Source of the DNA: Actinomycetes bacterium
GTDB taxonomy: Bacteria > Actinomycetota > Actinomycetes > Propionibacteriales > Propionibacteriaceae
NCBI GenBank assembly: GCA_023443125.1
Contig: JAEZVO010000056.1
Span: 13,024 to 77,023 of the forward strand
DNA: 64,000 nucleotides
Direction of reading: 5' to 3'
Shown here piece after piece: positions 46,320 through 54,798 of the stretch (position 1 is its first letter; each line of letters starts with the position of its first letter). The notes under the pieces are model-generated. The model was not told where the DNA came from and did not search any database. It saw only the letters and a program-made list of their open reading frames with translations. The translations under genes and the position numbers were made by a program.

Positions 46320-47313
46320 CTCTCCTCAATGCGGCTGCCACTGTGATGAGCGCGACGAGTAGTGCCACTGCAAGGGCTATCAGCGCTCCGGTGGCCATCT
46401 CCAGCAACAGGGGTGGTGGGTCAGAAGCCAAGACCGGCTGTCCGATGGCCAAGGCGGCCCAGAGAACAGTGACGAACCCCATGATCGTGCCAGCGATGGC
46501 GCGGAATGCGTATGGCGCGAATACCCGGAGCAGGGCCTGACCCTTGGCTGCCCCGCATGAGGCGGCGATACGCAGCGAGTCTCTCGTCTGTTGGGAGGGG
46601 AGACCTGCAATGAACATGAGCCCGATCAGCGATGCGCCGAGTGAGACCAAGACGAAGACTGTGTAAGGGTTGCTCAGCGTACCGAGGGCCGCCCATCTCG
46701 AGGGCTCAGGGTCTCGTGACTCATGTACGACATCGAGGCCGTGCTCCTGCCACAACTGATCGAGGTCGTCGGCCAGAGCATCGACGTTTTTCCCCCGAGG
46801 CGCTGCAAACAGGTAGTACCCAGCGCTGAATGACTCTGGGCGAGCCTTGGCTACGAGGAGCGGGGCAGCGTCCATGAACTCGGCGTCTGAAGGTATTGTG
46901 CCGACAACAGTGTGACCGCGATTGTCCATTGTCTCCAGGAAGCCTTCATCAGCCGCGAGGCCGGGGCTTACGAGTGCTTGTCCTGATTGCAAATCCGCGA
47001 ATGTTGGATGGAACATCCCGCCAGGATCGAGCGCCACGACGAATCCGGATTCGGGGTCCTCCGTCATGGCGACAGCCCCACCATGACGGATCACCAAGTC
47101 CGTCAGTTCCGTTGTGAGACGAGAACGATCGATCTCGGAAGGGGGCGCCACCACCACCTGAGACAGGGTGGCCCCTCCATGTCCGAATGATTCGAGCACC
47201 TTGAGGGCCACGGTGTCTGCCGTCTGCAGCGGGAGAAACGCTGCCAAAGCCGCGAAGCAGGCACAAAGACCTGTCCACAGCCACAGGCCGTCACCGTCGA
47301 ACCACCGGTGCAT
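46297..47313 (-). CDS. Membrane protein with FtsX-like layout, ABC partner 1
   Basis: The 338-residue protein has the same topology as its neighbour: a helix around 12-30, an outer domain of about 190 residues, and three helices at the end with TVFVLVSLGASLIGLMFIAG and ALIALAVALLVALITVAAAL. The ATG at 47313 follows CGGAGACAAGTA; the longer frame upstream covers the small bacteriocin-like gene and is rejected. Bacteriocin-linked ABC sets of the lactococcin 972 type contain large membrane proteins with this outer-domain plan, which fits the small gene upstream. Confidence 0.7.
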   Translation of the reverse strand: MHRWFDGDGLWLWTGLCACFAALAAFLPLQTADTVALKVLESFGHGGATLSQVVVAPPSEIDRSRLTTELTDLVIRHGGAVAMTEDPESGFVVALDPGGMFHPTFADLQSGQALVSPGLAADEGFLETMDNRGHTVVGTIPSDAEFMDAAPLLVAKARPESFSAGYYLFAAPRGKNVDALADDLDQLWQEHGLDVVHESRDPEPSRWAALGTLSNPYTVFVLVSLGASLIGLMFIAGLPSQQTRDSLRIAASCGAAKGQALLRVFAPYAFRAIAGTIMGFVTVLWAALAIGQPVLASDPPPLLLEMATGALIALAVALLVALITVAAALRRVGREILW

Positions 47314-47326
47314 TACTTGTCTCCGT

Positions 47327-47551
47327 TCAGCAAGCTGCTGGATGGATGTAGCCGAAGAAGTAGCGGAACTTCGTGACCGGATCATTCCATCCGAGCGAGT
47401 CAGTGATGCTCTTGCGGGCCTTGTCCCCTGCCGTCCAAGAGTAGCCAGGCTGTCTTGCTCGCGAGGTTTGCCAGCCAATGACGTCCTTGCCATCGCGCAT
47501 GTACCTGAAGCTTGCGACAGTCCCCAATAATTGTACAGAGGCTCGGTTCAA
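47327..47551 (-). pseudogene. Possible lactococcin-972-like bacteriocin remnant, N-terminus missing
   Basis: A short frame ends 13 bases before the first permease start. It opens with NRASVQLLG and ends QPGYSWTAGDKARKS, then a C-terminus with VTKFRYFFGYI. Lactococcin 972 mature peptides share an HSATV-type start, a G-W-A block and an aromatic YYNFW end, so the pattern is similar though identity is low. Only a TTG could start it here. The frame stays open up to about 47655 with no signal peptide. It may be a truncated gene, or coincidence. The operon order (small peptide, membrane proteins, ATPase) supports the idea. Confidence 0.35.
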
Positions 47552-47649
47552 TCCGCGCGAGGTAGCTGCATGGCATCGGCTGGTTCTTGGCTTTCGGGGC
47601 TCCGGCCACTCAACCTGACACTCTTGCCCAAGGTGATATAGTTCACCTC

Positions 47650-47673
47650 GGCTAACTAGTTGGGGCTAATTAG
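47650..47673. promoter_or_regulatory. Tandem near-palindromes upstream of marR, candidate operator
   Basis: GGCTAACTAG (47650-47659) and GGCTAATTAG (47664-47673) are near-identical, spaced 14 bases apart, and each is centred on a palindrome (AACTAGTT, CTAATTAG). They end 14 bases before the MarR start. MarR proteins bind such sites to repress themselves, so this is a likely autoregulatory operator. Confidence 0.55.
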
Positions 47674-47687
47674 ATTGGGCAAAGAAC

Positions 47688-48110
47688 ATGGGTGTGGTGG
47701 AACCGACGACGAAGCTCGCCAACGAGGTGCGGCTGGCGTGTCAGTTGGTCAGCCACAAGGTGCGCTTCGAGTCCTGCTCGAAGCTGGCCCCGCACCAACT
47801 CTCCGTCATGTGGAAACTCAAACAGGGGCCCAAAACGCCCGGTGAGCTGGCCGAGATCGAGCGGGTGACCGCGCCGTCGATGACGAAGACCCTCGACTGT
47901 CTGGAGGATCAGGGATACATTCAGCGCGAGCATGACCCCGACGACGGACGTCGCCGCATCATCACCATCACCAAGCAGGGGCTGGCTGAGCTCGACCGCA
48001 CCGCCAGCATCCGTGACTCCTTCATGGAGCAGCGCCTCACCGCGCTGAGTGCCGACGAGCGCCAAGTGCTCAAGCGTGCGGCGGCTATCCTGCAGCGGGT
48101 GATCGCGTGA
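47688..48110 (+). CDS. MarR-family transcriptional regulator
   Basis: The 140-residue winged-helix protein has the MarR reading head LAEIERVTAPSMTKTLDCLE, then DQGYIQREHDPDDGRRRIIT in the wing. It overlaps the MFS exporter gene by four bases and presumably represses that operon until a small molecule binds. Confidence 0.9.
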   Translation: MGVVEPTTKLANEVRLACQLVSHKVRFESCSKLAPHQLSVMWKLKQGPKTPGELAEIERVTAPSMTKTLDCLEDQGYIQREHDPDDGRRRIITITKQGLAELDRTASIRDSFMEQRLTALSADERQVLKRAAAILQRVIA

Positions 48111-49384
48111 GTCGTCACTCCACCTTTACGTCTCTCAAGGTCTACAACTTCCGGCTGTTCTGGATTGCGTCGCTGATCTCCAACATCGCGGGCTGGATGA
48201 GCGTGATCGCCCAAGACTGGCTGGTGCTCACCATCCTCACGGATAACGACGCGGCCGCGCTCGGCCTGGTCGCCGGGCTGCAGTTTTTGTCCATTCCCAT
48301 TTTCTCCCCGTATGCCGGCGCGCTCGCAGATCGTATGTCGAAGCGGCGCATGCTGCAGTTCACGCAGGTGGGGCTCGGCATCACCGCCTTGTGCACCACG
48401 CTGCTTGTCACGTTCGGGGTGGCGCAGCTGTGGCACATCTACCTACTGGCTACGCTCACTGGCTTGGTGCAGGCGTTCGACTCTCCCGCTCGGCAGGCCA
48501 TGGTCTCCGAGATGGTGGATGAGCACCTGCTGCCCAACGCCGTCGGGTTGAACTCGATGCAGTTCAACTGTGCGCGTCTCATCGGTCCGGCGGTCTCGGG
48601 TGTGCTCATCGGCGCGTTCGGTGTGGTGCCGGCACTGTGGATCAACGCGGTGAGCTTCGTGGCTCCCGTGACCGCACTCGCCCTCATGCGCGTCGACGAA
48701 CTCCACCCCCCGAAGCCACGCAAGGGAAAAGGCGCCATCCGGGAAGGTATCGCCTACGTGGTCAAACGCCCCGACCTGGTGAAGATCTTCATCATGGTGT
48801 TCATGCTCGGCACCTTCGGGCTGAACTTCCAGATCACCAACGCGCTCATGGCGACGGAAGCCTACGGACTCGGAGCAGGCGAGTACGGCCTGCTGGGTTC
48901 GATGATGGCCGCCGGCACGCTCACGGGCGCGGTGCTCGCAGCTCGTCGCGGCTATCCGAGGCTTCGACTGTTGGTCGGTGCGCTCTTCGGGTTCTCGCTG
49001 GCCATGTGCGCGCTCACCGTGGCGCCCTGGTACTGGCTCTACGCCCTCTTGCTGGTGCCGACGGGCTTCCTGTCCATCACCGTCATGACCGCAGCCAACA
49101 GCCGCGTGCAGCTCACCACCGAACCCGAGATGCGCGGGCGCGTGATGGCGCTCTACATGGCCATCTTCCTCGGCGGCACGCCCATCGGCGCCCCACTGGT
49201 GGGCTGGATCGGTGACCACTTCGGTGCGAGGGCGTCGGTGTTCGTTGGGGGCGCCACCACTGGCATCACCGCGCTCGTCGTGGGCGGGCTGTTGTTGTCG
49301 GGCGCCAGGAACTACCCGTCGACGCTGCACTTCATCGAGTCGGTGCGTAGCCGCGTCCGCAAACGTCGCCGCAAGCGTCCCTAG
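48107..49384 (+). CDS. MFS efflux transporter (DHA3-like)
   Basis: The 425-residue protein has twelve predicted helices. Its N-terminal half carries NFRLFWIASLISNIAGWM, DWLVLTIL and the loop LADRMSKRRMLQF; RLIGPAVSGVLIG is typical of the enterobactin exporter/macrolide efflux branch of MFS. It starts at GTG overlapping marR, and its job is inferred as drug or metabolite export under MarR control. Substrate unknown. It ends in an Arg/Lys-rich tail. Confidence 0.87.
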   Translation: MSRHSTFTSLKVYNFRLFWIASLISNIAGWMSVIAQDWLVLTILTDNDAAALGLVAGLQFLSIPIFSPYAGALADRMSKRRMLQFTQVGLGITALCTTLLVTFGVAQLWHIYLLATLTGLVQAFDSPARQAMVSEMVDEHLLPNAVGLNSMQFNCARLIGPAVSGVLIGAFGVVPALWINAVSFVAPVTALALMRVDELHPPKPRKGKGAIREGIAYVVKRPDLVKIFIMVFMLGTFGLNFQITNALMATEAYGLGAGEYGLLGSMMAAGTLTGAVLAARRGYPRLRLLVGALFGFSLAMCALTVAPWYWLYALLLVPTGFLSITVMTAANSRVQLTTEPEMRGRVMALYMAIFLGGTPIGAPLVGWIGDHFGARASVFVGGATTGITALVVGGLLLSGARNYPSTLHFIESVRSRVRKRRRKRP

Positions 49385-49391
49385 AGGTTTG

Positions 49392-49405
49392 TGAGAGATC
49401 TCTCA
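49392..49405. promoter_or_regulatory. Perfect 14-bp palindrome after the MFS gene
   Basis: TGAGAGATCTCTCA is a perfect palindrome ten bases after the MFS stop region. It may be a protein site or part of the end-of-operon structure. No partner is known. Confidence 0.3.
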
Positions 49406-49419
49406 TCTACGGAGACGAG

Positions 49420-49452
49420 AAGCCGCTGCCTGCAGGGTGCGGGCAGCGGCTT
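49420..49452. terminator. Hairpin terminator between convergent genes
   Basis: AAGCCGCTGCC (49420-49430) pairs perfectly with GGCAGCGGCTT (49442-49452) across an 11-base loop. It lies between the MFS gene (+) and the aminotransferase fragment (-). A short A/T-ended stem and no long U tract are typical for high-GC genomes. Confidence 0.75.
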
Positions 49453-49465
49453 GATCGAGAGTAAA

Positions 49466-50035
49466 TCAGCTGGATAGCACGTCGGCTAACGTCTCGATCA
49501 CCTGAGTCTGCTGATCGTCGGTAAGATCGGCGAACATCGGCAGTGAGAGCTCTTCGGAGTAGAAGCGCTCTGCGTTGGGGCACATGCCGCGCTTGTAGCC
49601 GAGATCCTCAAACACTGGGTGCCAGTACACGGGAATGTAGTTCACCTGCACACCGATGCCGCGCTCGCGCATCTTCTCGAACACCTCGCGACGCCGTCCG
49701 CCGAGGATGCGGGCGGGGTAGAGGTGCCAGATGGGGTCGACGCCGTCGCGCACCGTGTCCGTCTCCACACCGTCGATGCCGGCGAGATCACGCTGGTAGC
49801 GCTCGAAGATCTCGCGTCGACGCACCTTGAACTGCTCCAGACGCTGCAACTGAGACAAGCCGAGGGCGGCGTGCACGTCGGACAGGCGGTAGTTGAGGCC
49901 CCACTCGTGCACCTCCTGGTGCCACGGACCCTCGTCGGGATAGCGCATACGGGACTTATCCCGCACCAGGCCGATGAAGTGGAACTCGTGCGCGCGCTGC
50001 CCGAATTCGGGGTCCATCGTCGCGACGGCGACCCC
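49466..50035 (-). pseudogene. DegT/PseC-type sugar aminotransferase, C-terminal half only
   Basis: The last ~190 residues of a PLP-dependent nucleotide-sugar aminotransferase are present, with EWGLNYRLSDVHAALGLSQL, then QRLEQF, GIGVQVNYIPVYWHPVF, and PNAERFYSEELSLPMF, as in UDP-4-amino-sugar transaminases of the PseC branch. Homology runs up to about 50035 (GVAVATMDPEF) and then stops. The first half, including the PLP-binding Lys, is absent. Instead the DNA turns into an aldehyde dehydrogenase on the other strand. This is a sequence join rather than a natural gene end, by inference. Confidence 0.8.
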
Positions 50036-51265
50036 TCGCTGGCCGTGTCCGCGCTCGACGCCGCCGTCGCGGCCCAGGCGGACTGGGCGGCCACGGAGCC
50101 CCGCGAACGCGCCGAACTGCTGCGCCGCGCCTACGAGGCGATCATCGCCCGCAAGGACGACTTCGCCACGCTCATGACCCTCGAGATGGGCAAGCCCCTG
50201 GCCGAGGCGTACGGCGAGGTCACCTACGGCGCCGAGTACTTCCGCTGGTTCTCCGAGGAGGCCGTGCGCATCCACGGCCGCAACGGCATCTCGCCCGTCG
50301 ACGGGCAGCGCATCGTGACGAGCAAGGTCCCCGTCGGCCCAGTGTTCGCGATCACCCCGTGGAACTTCCCGCTCGCGATGGCCACCCGCAAGATCGGCCC
50401 GGCGCTCGCGGCCGGCTGCACCGTCGTCGTGAAGCCCGCCATCGCCACCCCACTCACCACTCTCCTGCTCATGGAGGTCCTCATGGAGGTGGGCCTGCCC
50501 GACGGCGTGGTCAACGTCTTCACCACCTCAGACTCGAAGGCCACCTCGGCCGCCGTGATCGCCGACCGACGGCTCCGCAAGCTCACCTTCACGGGCAGCA
50601 CCGGCGTCGGGCAGGCGCTGCTCGCCCAGGCCGCCGAGAACGTCCTGCGCACCTCGATGGAGCTCGGCGGCAACGCCCCGTTCATCGTGCTCGCCGACGC
50701 GGACCTGGACGAGGCCGTCGAGGGCGCGCTCATCGCGAAGATGCGCAACAACGGCGAGGCCTGCACCGCCGCCAACCGCTTCTACCTGCACGAGTCGATC
50801 GCCGACGAGTTCCTTGCGAAGCTCACCGCGAAGCTCGAGGACTGGCCGGTGGGCCCCGGCATCGATGAGGGCTCCAAGCTCGGCGCGCTCATCACCGGCG
50901 AAGCCGTGGACGACATCGTCGAGCTCATCGACGACGCGGTGGACAAGGGCGCCGAGCTCGTCATGGGCGGCAAGCGGCTCGAGGGCGACGGTAACTTCCT
51001 CCCGCCGACGATCCTCACGGGCATCACCCAGGACTCCCGCATCGCCCACGAGGAGATCTTCGGGCCCATGGTGGCCACGCAGACCTTCACCGACGTCGAC
51101 GACGTGGTCTCGCGCGCCAACGACACCGACTTCGGCCTCATGGCCTACGTGTCCAACGCGGCCGCCCCGTTCGGCGGCGTGAAGCACTCCGGGCTGGGCC
51201 GCGAGGGCGCGTCGGAGGGCATCGAGGAGTACCTCGAAACGAAGTACTACGGCATCCCCGCCTGA
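50024..51265 (+). pseudogene. Succinate-semialdehyde-type aldehyde dehydrogenase, N-terminus lost and internal gap
   Basis: About 413 codons of an ALDH of the GabD type remain (family ~480). Catalytic Glu lies in SMELGGNAPF and the nucleophile Cys in NNGEACTAANRFY; TPWNFPLAMATRK and FTGSTGVGQALL are the cofactor motifs. The first ~45 residues are missing at the 50.03 kb join. At 51149-51155 FGLMAYV runs straight into SNAAAPFGGVK, skipping ~27 residues (the GMVGxN region) without breaking the frame. As written the enzyme would not fold properly. An assembly fault is more likely than evolution. Confidence 0.82.
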
Positions 51266-51274
51266 GCCGCGCGG

Positions 51275-51730
51275 TCAGCGGCGGGCCCGGAAGAACCCTT
51301 CCAGCACGTCGGCGCACTCACCTGCCAGCACCCCCGACACCACGTCGGGCCGGTGGTTGAGCCGGGGGTCGCGCACGACGTCGAACAGGCTCGCGACGGC
51401 GCCCGCCTTCTCGTCGAACGCCCCGAACACCAGCCGGGACAGCCGAGCCCCGACGATGGCCCCCGCGCACATCGTGCACGGCTCCAGCGTCACGACGATG
51501 GTGCAGCCCTCGAGGCGCCACTCGCCCACCCGCTCGGCCGCGCGCCGGATGGCGACCACCTCGGCGTGCGCCATCGGGTCACCGTCCAGCTCGCGTTCGT
51601 TGTGCCCGACGGCGAGCACCTCGCCGTCGGGGCCCAGCACCACGGCCCCGATGGGGACGTCGTCGTGTGCCTCGGCCGCGCGGGCCTCGGCAAGGGCCTG
51701 TCGCATGGCGTCGTGCCAGCGGGCGCCCAC
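51275..51730 (-). CDS. tadA: tRNA(adenine34) deaminase (TadA)
   Basis: The 151-residue zinc deaminase converts A34 to inosine in tRNA-Arg. Zinc and catalytic residues are in MAHAEVVAI (His, Glu) and TLEPCTMCAGAI (two Cys). The start is GTG one base after the stop of the deaminase-associated gene, an order conserved in actinobacteria. Intact. Confidence 0.92.
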   Translation of the reverse strand: MGARWHDAMRQALAEARAAEAHDDVPIGAVVLGPDGEVLAVGHNERELDGDPMAHAEVVAIRRAAERVGEWRLEGCTIVVTLEPCTMCAGAIVGARLSRLVFGAFDEKAGAVASLFDVVRDPRLNHRPDVVSGVLAGECADVLEGFFRARR

Positions 51731-51731
51731 G

Positions 51732-52212
51732 TCAGTCGTCGAAGGCCGCCGCGGCCGCGTGAAACTCGTCGGCGATCTTCAGCTTCTCGGCGATGTGCTC
51801 GAGCAGCTCGTCGGCGTCGGCGTCGTAGTCGGTGGCGATGGCCTCGAGCTCGAAGGCGCGCAGCCCGGAGGCGGCGAACATCTCCATGTCGCCCACCGGG
51901 TAGGACTCGTCGTCGTCCTCGTCGGGGAAGTCCTCGCCGAGGTAGTCGAGCACGTCGCGGGCGATGGGCCAGTCGTTGGCGGCCTGGGCGTCGCTGAGGA
52001 GCACCTCCACCTGACGCCGCGCACGCGGCACACCACGAAGAACTCACCGGCGACGGACACGAAGCCGTCGGCGCCGGAGTCGCCGGGCAGGCGGGAGAGC
52101 TGTCGGATCAGCTCGTCCAGGTCGTTGGCCAGGTCGAAGTCCAGCGGCACGGCCACCGGCTTGCCGTCCTCACGGTAGGCAGCGACGACCATGTCGACGT
52201 CGTCCTCCGTCG
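51732..52212 (-). pseudogene. tRNA adenosine deaminase-associated protein, frameshifted and start lost
   Basis: The N-terminal frame reads VVAAYREDGKPVAVPLDFDL, then SRLPGDSGADGFVSVAGEFF, then VVCRVRG; the C-terminal frame continues RQVEVLLSDAQAANDWPIAR and an acidic end. The switch is at about 52025-52032, and one missing base explains it. The product is the small acidic protein found upstream of tadA in actinobacteria; its function is not established. No start codon is present upstream before the frame meets upp, so the shared 5' region of both genes appears deleted. Confidence 0.8.
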
Positions 52213-52833
52213 CATCCCCTGATTGACCACAAGCTCACCCACCTGCGTGAAAAGGACACCCCCCAGCCGGTGTTCCGTCGCCTCGTGGAGGAGCTCGTCA
52301 CCCTGCTGGCCTACGAGGCCACCCGCGGCGTGCGTGTGCACTCGCACGAGATCGAGATGCCCGTCGCGACGACGACGGGCACCAAGCTCGACGCCCCTGC
52401 CCCGATGGTCGTACCCATCCTCCGCGCCGGCCTCGGCATGCTCGACGGCATGCTCCGGCTCGTCCCCACCGCCGAGGTGGGCTTCCTGGGCATGATCCGT
52501 GATGAGGAAACCCTCGAGCCCACCACCTACGCCGAGCGCCTTCCCGAGGACCTCTCCGGCCGCCAGTGCTACGTGCTGGACCCGATGCTCGCCACCGGCG
52601 GCTCGCTGGGCGGCGCCATCCAGTTCCTCGTGGACCGCGGCGCCGACGACATCACCGCCATCTGCCTCCTGGCCGCCCCCGAGGGCGTGGCCAAGCTCGA
52701 GGCGCTGCTCGAGGACCTCGAGGTGCCCTGCACGCTGGTGACGGCCGCCGTCGACGAGAAGCTCAACGACCGCGGCTTCATCGTCCCGGGTCTCGGCGAC
52801 GCCGGCGACCGCCTGTACGGCCTGGCGGAGTGA
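52213..52833 (+). CDS. upp: Uracil phosphoribosyltransferase, first few codons missing
   Basis: About 206 residues remain of ~210. The enzyme makes UMP from uracil and PRPP for pyrimidine salvage. The PRPP loop is YVLDPMLATGGSLGGAI and the uracil site DEKLNDRGFIVPGLGDAGDR. The frame begins HPLIDHKLTHLR, normally preceded by M-x(4-6)-VVD, but here the preceding codons belong to the deaminase-associated gene on the other strand, so the true start is gone. An internal GTG/ATG start would cut an essential part. Confidence 0.88.
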   Translation, partial: HPLIDHKLTHLREKDTPQPVFRRLVEELVTLLAYEATRGVRVHSHEIEMPVATTTGTKLDAPAPMVVPILRAGLGMLDGMLRLVPTAEVGFLGMIRDEETLEPTTYAERLPEDLSGRQCYVLDPMLATGGSLGGAIQFLVDRGADDITAICLLAAPEGVAKLEALLEDLEVPCTLVTAAVDEKLNDRGFIVPGLGDAGDRLYGLAE

Positions 52834-52861
52834 CGCTGGCCTGACACCCAACGCACAAACA

Positions 52862-52897
52862 ATGAGGGTTTCCACCGTTTTCGGTGGAAACCCTCAT
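52862..52897. terminator. Strong bidirectional hairpin terminator
   Basis: ATGAGGGTTTCCACC (52862-52876) and GGTGGAAACCCTCAT (52883-52897) pair perfectly over 15 bases with a 6-base GTTTTC loop. It lies between upp (+) and the sugar permease gene (-) and serves both. Confidence 0.9.
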
Positions 52898-52922
52898 TCC
52901 TTGTTGAGTCAGACGCCGCCGA

Positions 52923-53765
52923 TCACTTCACCGAGCCGGCCGTCAGGCCGCCGATGAGGCGCTTCTCGATGAAGCCGAAGAGGATGATCACGGGGACGAT
53001 CGCGATCAGCGCGACGGTGAACAGGTACTGCCAGTCTTGGACGTAGAGGCCTAGGAAGCGCGGCATGGACACCGTCAGCGGCTGCAGGTCGGTCTGCTGC
53101 ACCAAGATCAGCGCCGCGGCGAACTCGTTCCACGAGTTGACGAACACGAACACAATCGCGGTGACGATGCCGGGCCACACCAGCGGCAGGGAGATGCGGA
53201 ACATCGTCTGCAGACGCCCGAGGCCGTCGATGAGCGCTGCTTCATCCACTTCCTTCGGCACGGAGGCGAAGAAGGCCTGCATGATCCAGATCGCGAACGA
53301 CAGGTTGAACGCGCCGTTGATGAGGATCAGCGCCGCCCAGACGGCGTAGCCCTGCCAGCCCTTGAACTCCTGGAACAGGCCGACGCCGAGCACTGTGGGC
53401 TGCAGCATCTGCGTGCAGAGCACGAGCAGCAGGAAGATCATGCGGCCGGGGAACCGGAAGCGGGCGATGTAGTAGGCCGCGGGGGTGGCGACCACGAGCA
53501 CCAGCAAGGTGGCGCCGACGGCGATGACCACCGTCGCGAGCAACGAGGAGGCCGGGTTGACCGAGGAGGACCAGACGTCGAGATAGTTGCTCCACTTGGG
53601 CTCTTCGGGGAAGTAAGCCGGTGGGATGTCGGTGACCTCGAGGCGGGTCTTCAGCGACGTGATGAACATCAGGGCGTAGGGGAACCCGAAGAACAGCACG
53701 ATAAGCAGGGATCCGAGGATCACGCCCAGCAGGTTGGGCTTCTTGTCGATGCCACCGCGCGCCAT
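52923..53765 (-). CDS. Carbohydrate ABC transporter permease (MalG type)
   Basis: The 280-residue protein has six helices and the EAA loop EVDEAALIDGLGRLQTMFRI, then SLPLVWPG, that docks to the ATPase. It is the second permease of a CUT1-type sugar importer and lies directly after the first permease (one base apart). No ATPase gene is present; many actinobacteria use a shared MsiK-like ATPase. Intact. Confidence 0.9.
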   Translation of the reverse strand: MARGGIDKKPNLLGVILGSLLIVLFFGFPYALMFITSLKTRLEVTDIPPAYFPEEPKWSNYLDVWSSSVNPASSLLATVVIAVGATLLVLVVATPAAYYIARFRFPGRMIFLLLVLCTQMLQPTVLGVGLFQEFKGWQGYAVWAALILINGAFNLSFAIWIMQAFFASVPKEVDEAALIDGLGRLQTMFRISLPLVWPGIVTAIVFVFVNSWNEFAAALILVQQTDLQPLTVSMPRFLGLYVQDWQYLFTVALIAIVPVIILFGFIEKRLIGGLTAGSVK

Positions 53766-53766
53766 G

Positions 53767-54717
53767 TCAGTCCACCTCCTTCGTGGGCTTCACGATGATC
53801 AGGTAGAGCGCGATGATGACGAGACAGAACAGGAAGTTCAGCACCGACAGCGCCGAGGAGACGCCGGGGCCGAGCGAGGTCTGGTACTCGTACATCAGCG
53901 TCGTGGTGATGTGCCCGTGGTGATAGCCGGGCGTCTCCTGCAGGATCCTGAGGATCGGCAGGGAGTTGAAGACGTTGATGATGTTGATGAGCGCCGCGGT
54001 GGCGATGGCCGGCTTCAGCAGCGGCAGCACGATGTGCCAGTAGCGGCCGGTGGGGCCGGCGCCGTCGACGTGGGCCGCCTCGAGCACGTCACGGCCGACG
54101 GCCTGGAGGCCGGCGAGGATCGTGTACGTGGTGAACGGCAGGGAGACGTAGATGGCGACGAACACACCCACCCAGAACGCCGACGTCGGGTCCTTCGTCC
54201 AGGCGCGTGCCGTCTCGAGGATGCCGGTGTCCACCAGCAGTCGGTTGAACAGGCCGACGTTTTGCTGCAGGCCGTAGCGGAACACCGTCGCGGTCATGAC
54301 CACCGAGCAGGCCCACGGCAGGATGATGAAGAGGCGGAGCAGCTTGCGGCCGCGGAACGGCTTGTTGAGGAACTGCGCCAGCGCGAGGCTGAGCACCACG
54401 GTCACGACGACGACCACCACCACCCACATCACGGTGTTGAGCAGGATGCGGTCGATCGGGACGCCGGGGAAGGTGAGCGCGCCACCCTTGCCGAAGTAGT
54501 TGTCGAGACCGACGGGGTCCGGGCTGCGCAGGATGCCCTTGTTGTTGTACTTGAACAGGGAGGTGTAGACCATCAGGCCGGCCGGGTAGAGCACCACGCC
54601 CGCGATGAGCACGAGGGTGGGGAGCAGCCATGGCAGCGCGCGCAGCGTCTCGTTGGCGCCCGAGCCCTTGCGCTTCTTGGTCTTGTCCACCATCTCCTTG
54701 GTGGCGGTCAACGACAT
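53767..54717 (-). CDS. Carbohydrate ABC transporter permease (MalF type)
   Basis: The 316-residue protein has six helices and the EAA loop DVLEAAHVDGAGPTGRYWHI, then VLPLLKPA. The N-terminal basic stretch (KKRKGSGANE) is cytoplasmic. It follows the binding-protein gene after a hairpin and precedes the MalG-type gene. Confidence 0.9.
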   Translation of the reverse strand: MSLTATKEMVDKTKKRKGSGANETLRALPWLLPTLVLIAGVVLYPAGLMVYTSLFKYNNKGILRSPDPVGLDNYFGKGGALTFPGVPIDRILLNTVMWVVVVVVVTVVLSLALAQFLNKPFRGRKLLRLFIILPWACSVVMTATVFRYGLQQNVGLFNRLLVDTGILETARAWTKDPTSAFWVGVFVAIYVSLPFTTYTILAGLQAVGRDVLEAAHVDGAGPTGRYWHIVLPLLKPAIATAALINIINVFNSLPILRILQETPGYHHGHITTTLMYEYQTSLGPGVSSALSVLNFLFCLVIIALYLIIVKPTKEVD

Positions 54718-54756
54718 CGACGTCGCCCCTTCTGGATTCGAGGGATCAGGGATGGG

Positions 54757-54791
54757 ACGGTGGCGCGCCCCGGGCGGGGACGCGCCACCGT
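54757..54791 (-). terminator. Intercistronic hairpin after the binding-protein gene
   Basis: ACGGTGGCGCG (54757-54767) pairs with CGCGCCACCGT (54781-54791) across a 13-base GC-rich loop, just after the binding-protein stop and before the first permease. In sugar ABC operons such hairpins stabilise the upstream mRNA or stop part of transcription, giving more binding protein than permease; that role is inferred. Confidence 0.7.
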
Positions 54792-54798
54792 GTCATGG

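Noticed and set aside
44470..47640. Complete antibiotic biosynthesis cluster
   Set aside because: Only transporter genes and one tiny frame are present; no biosynthetic or modifying enzymes.
52010..52040. Programmed frameshift in the deaminase-associated gene
   Set aside because: No slippery heptamer or stimulatory hairpin is seen, and other one-base lesions nearby point to error.
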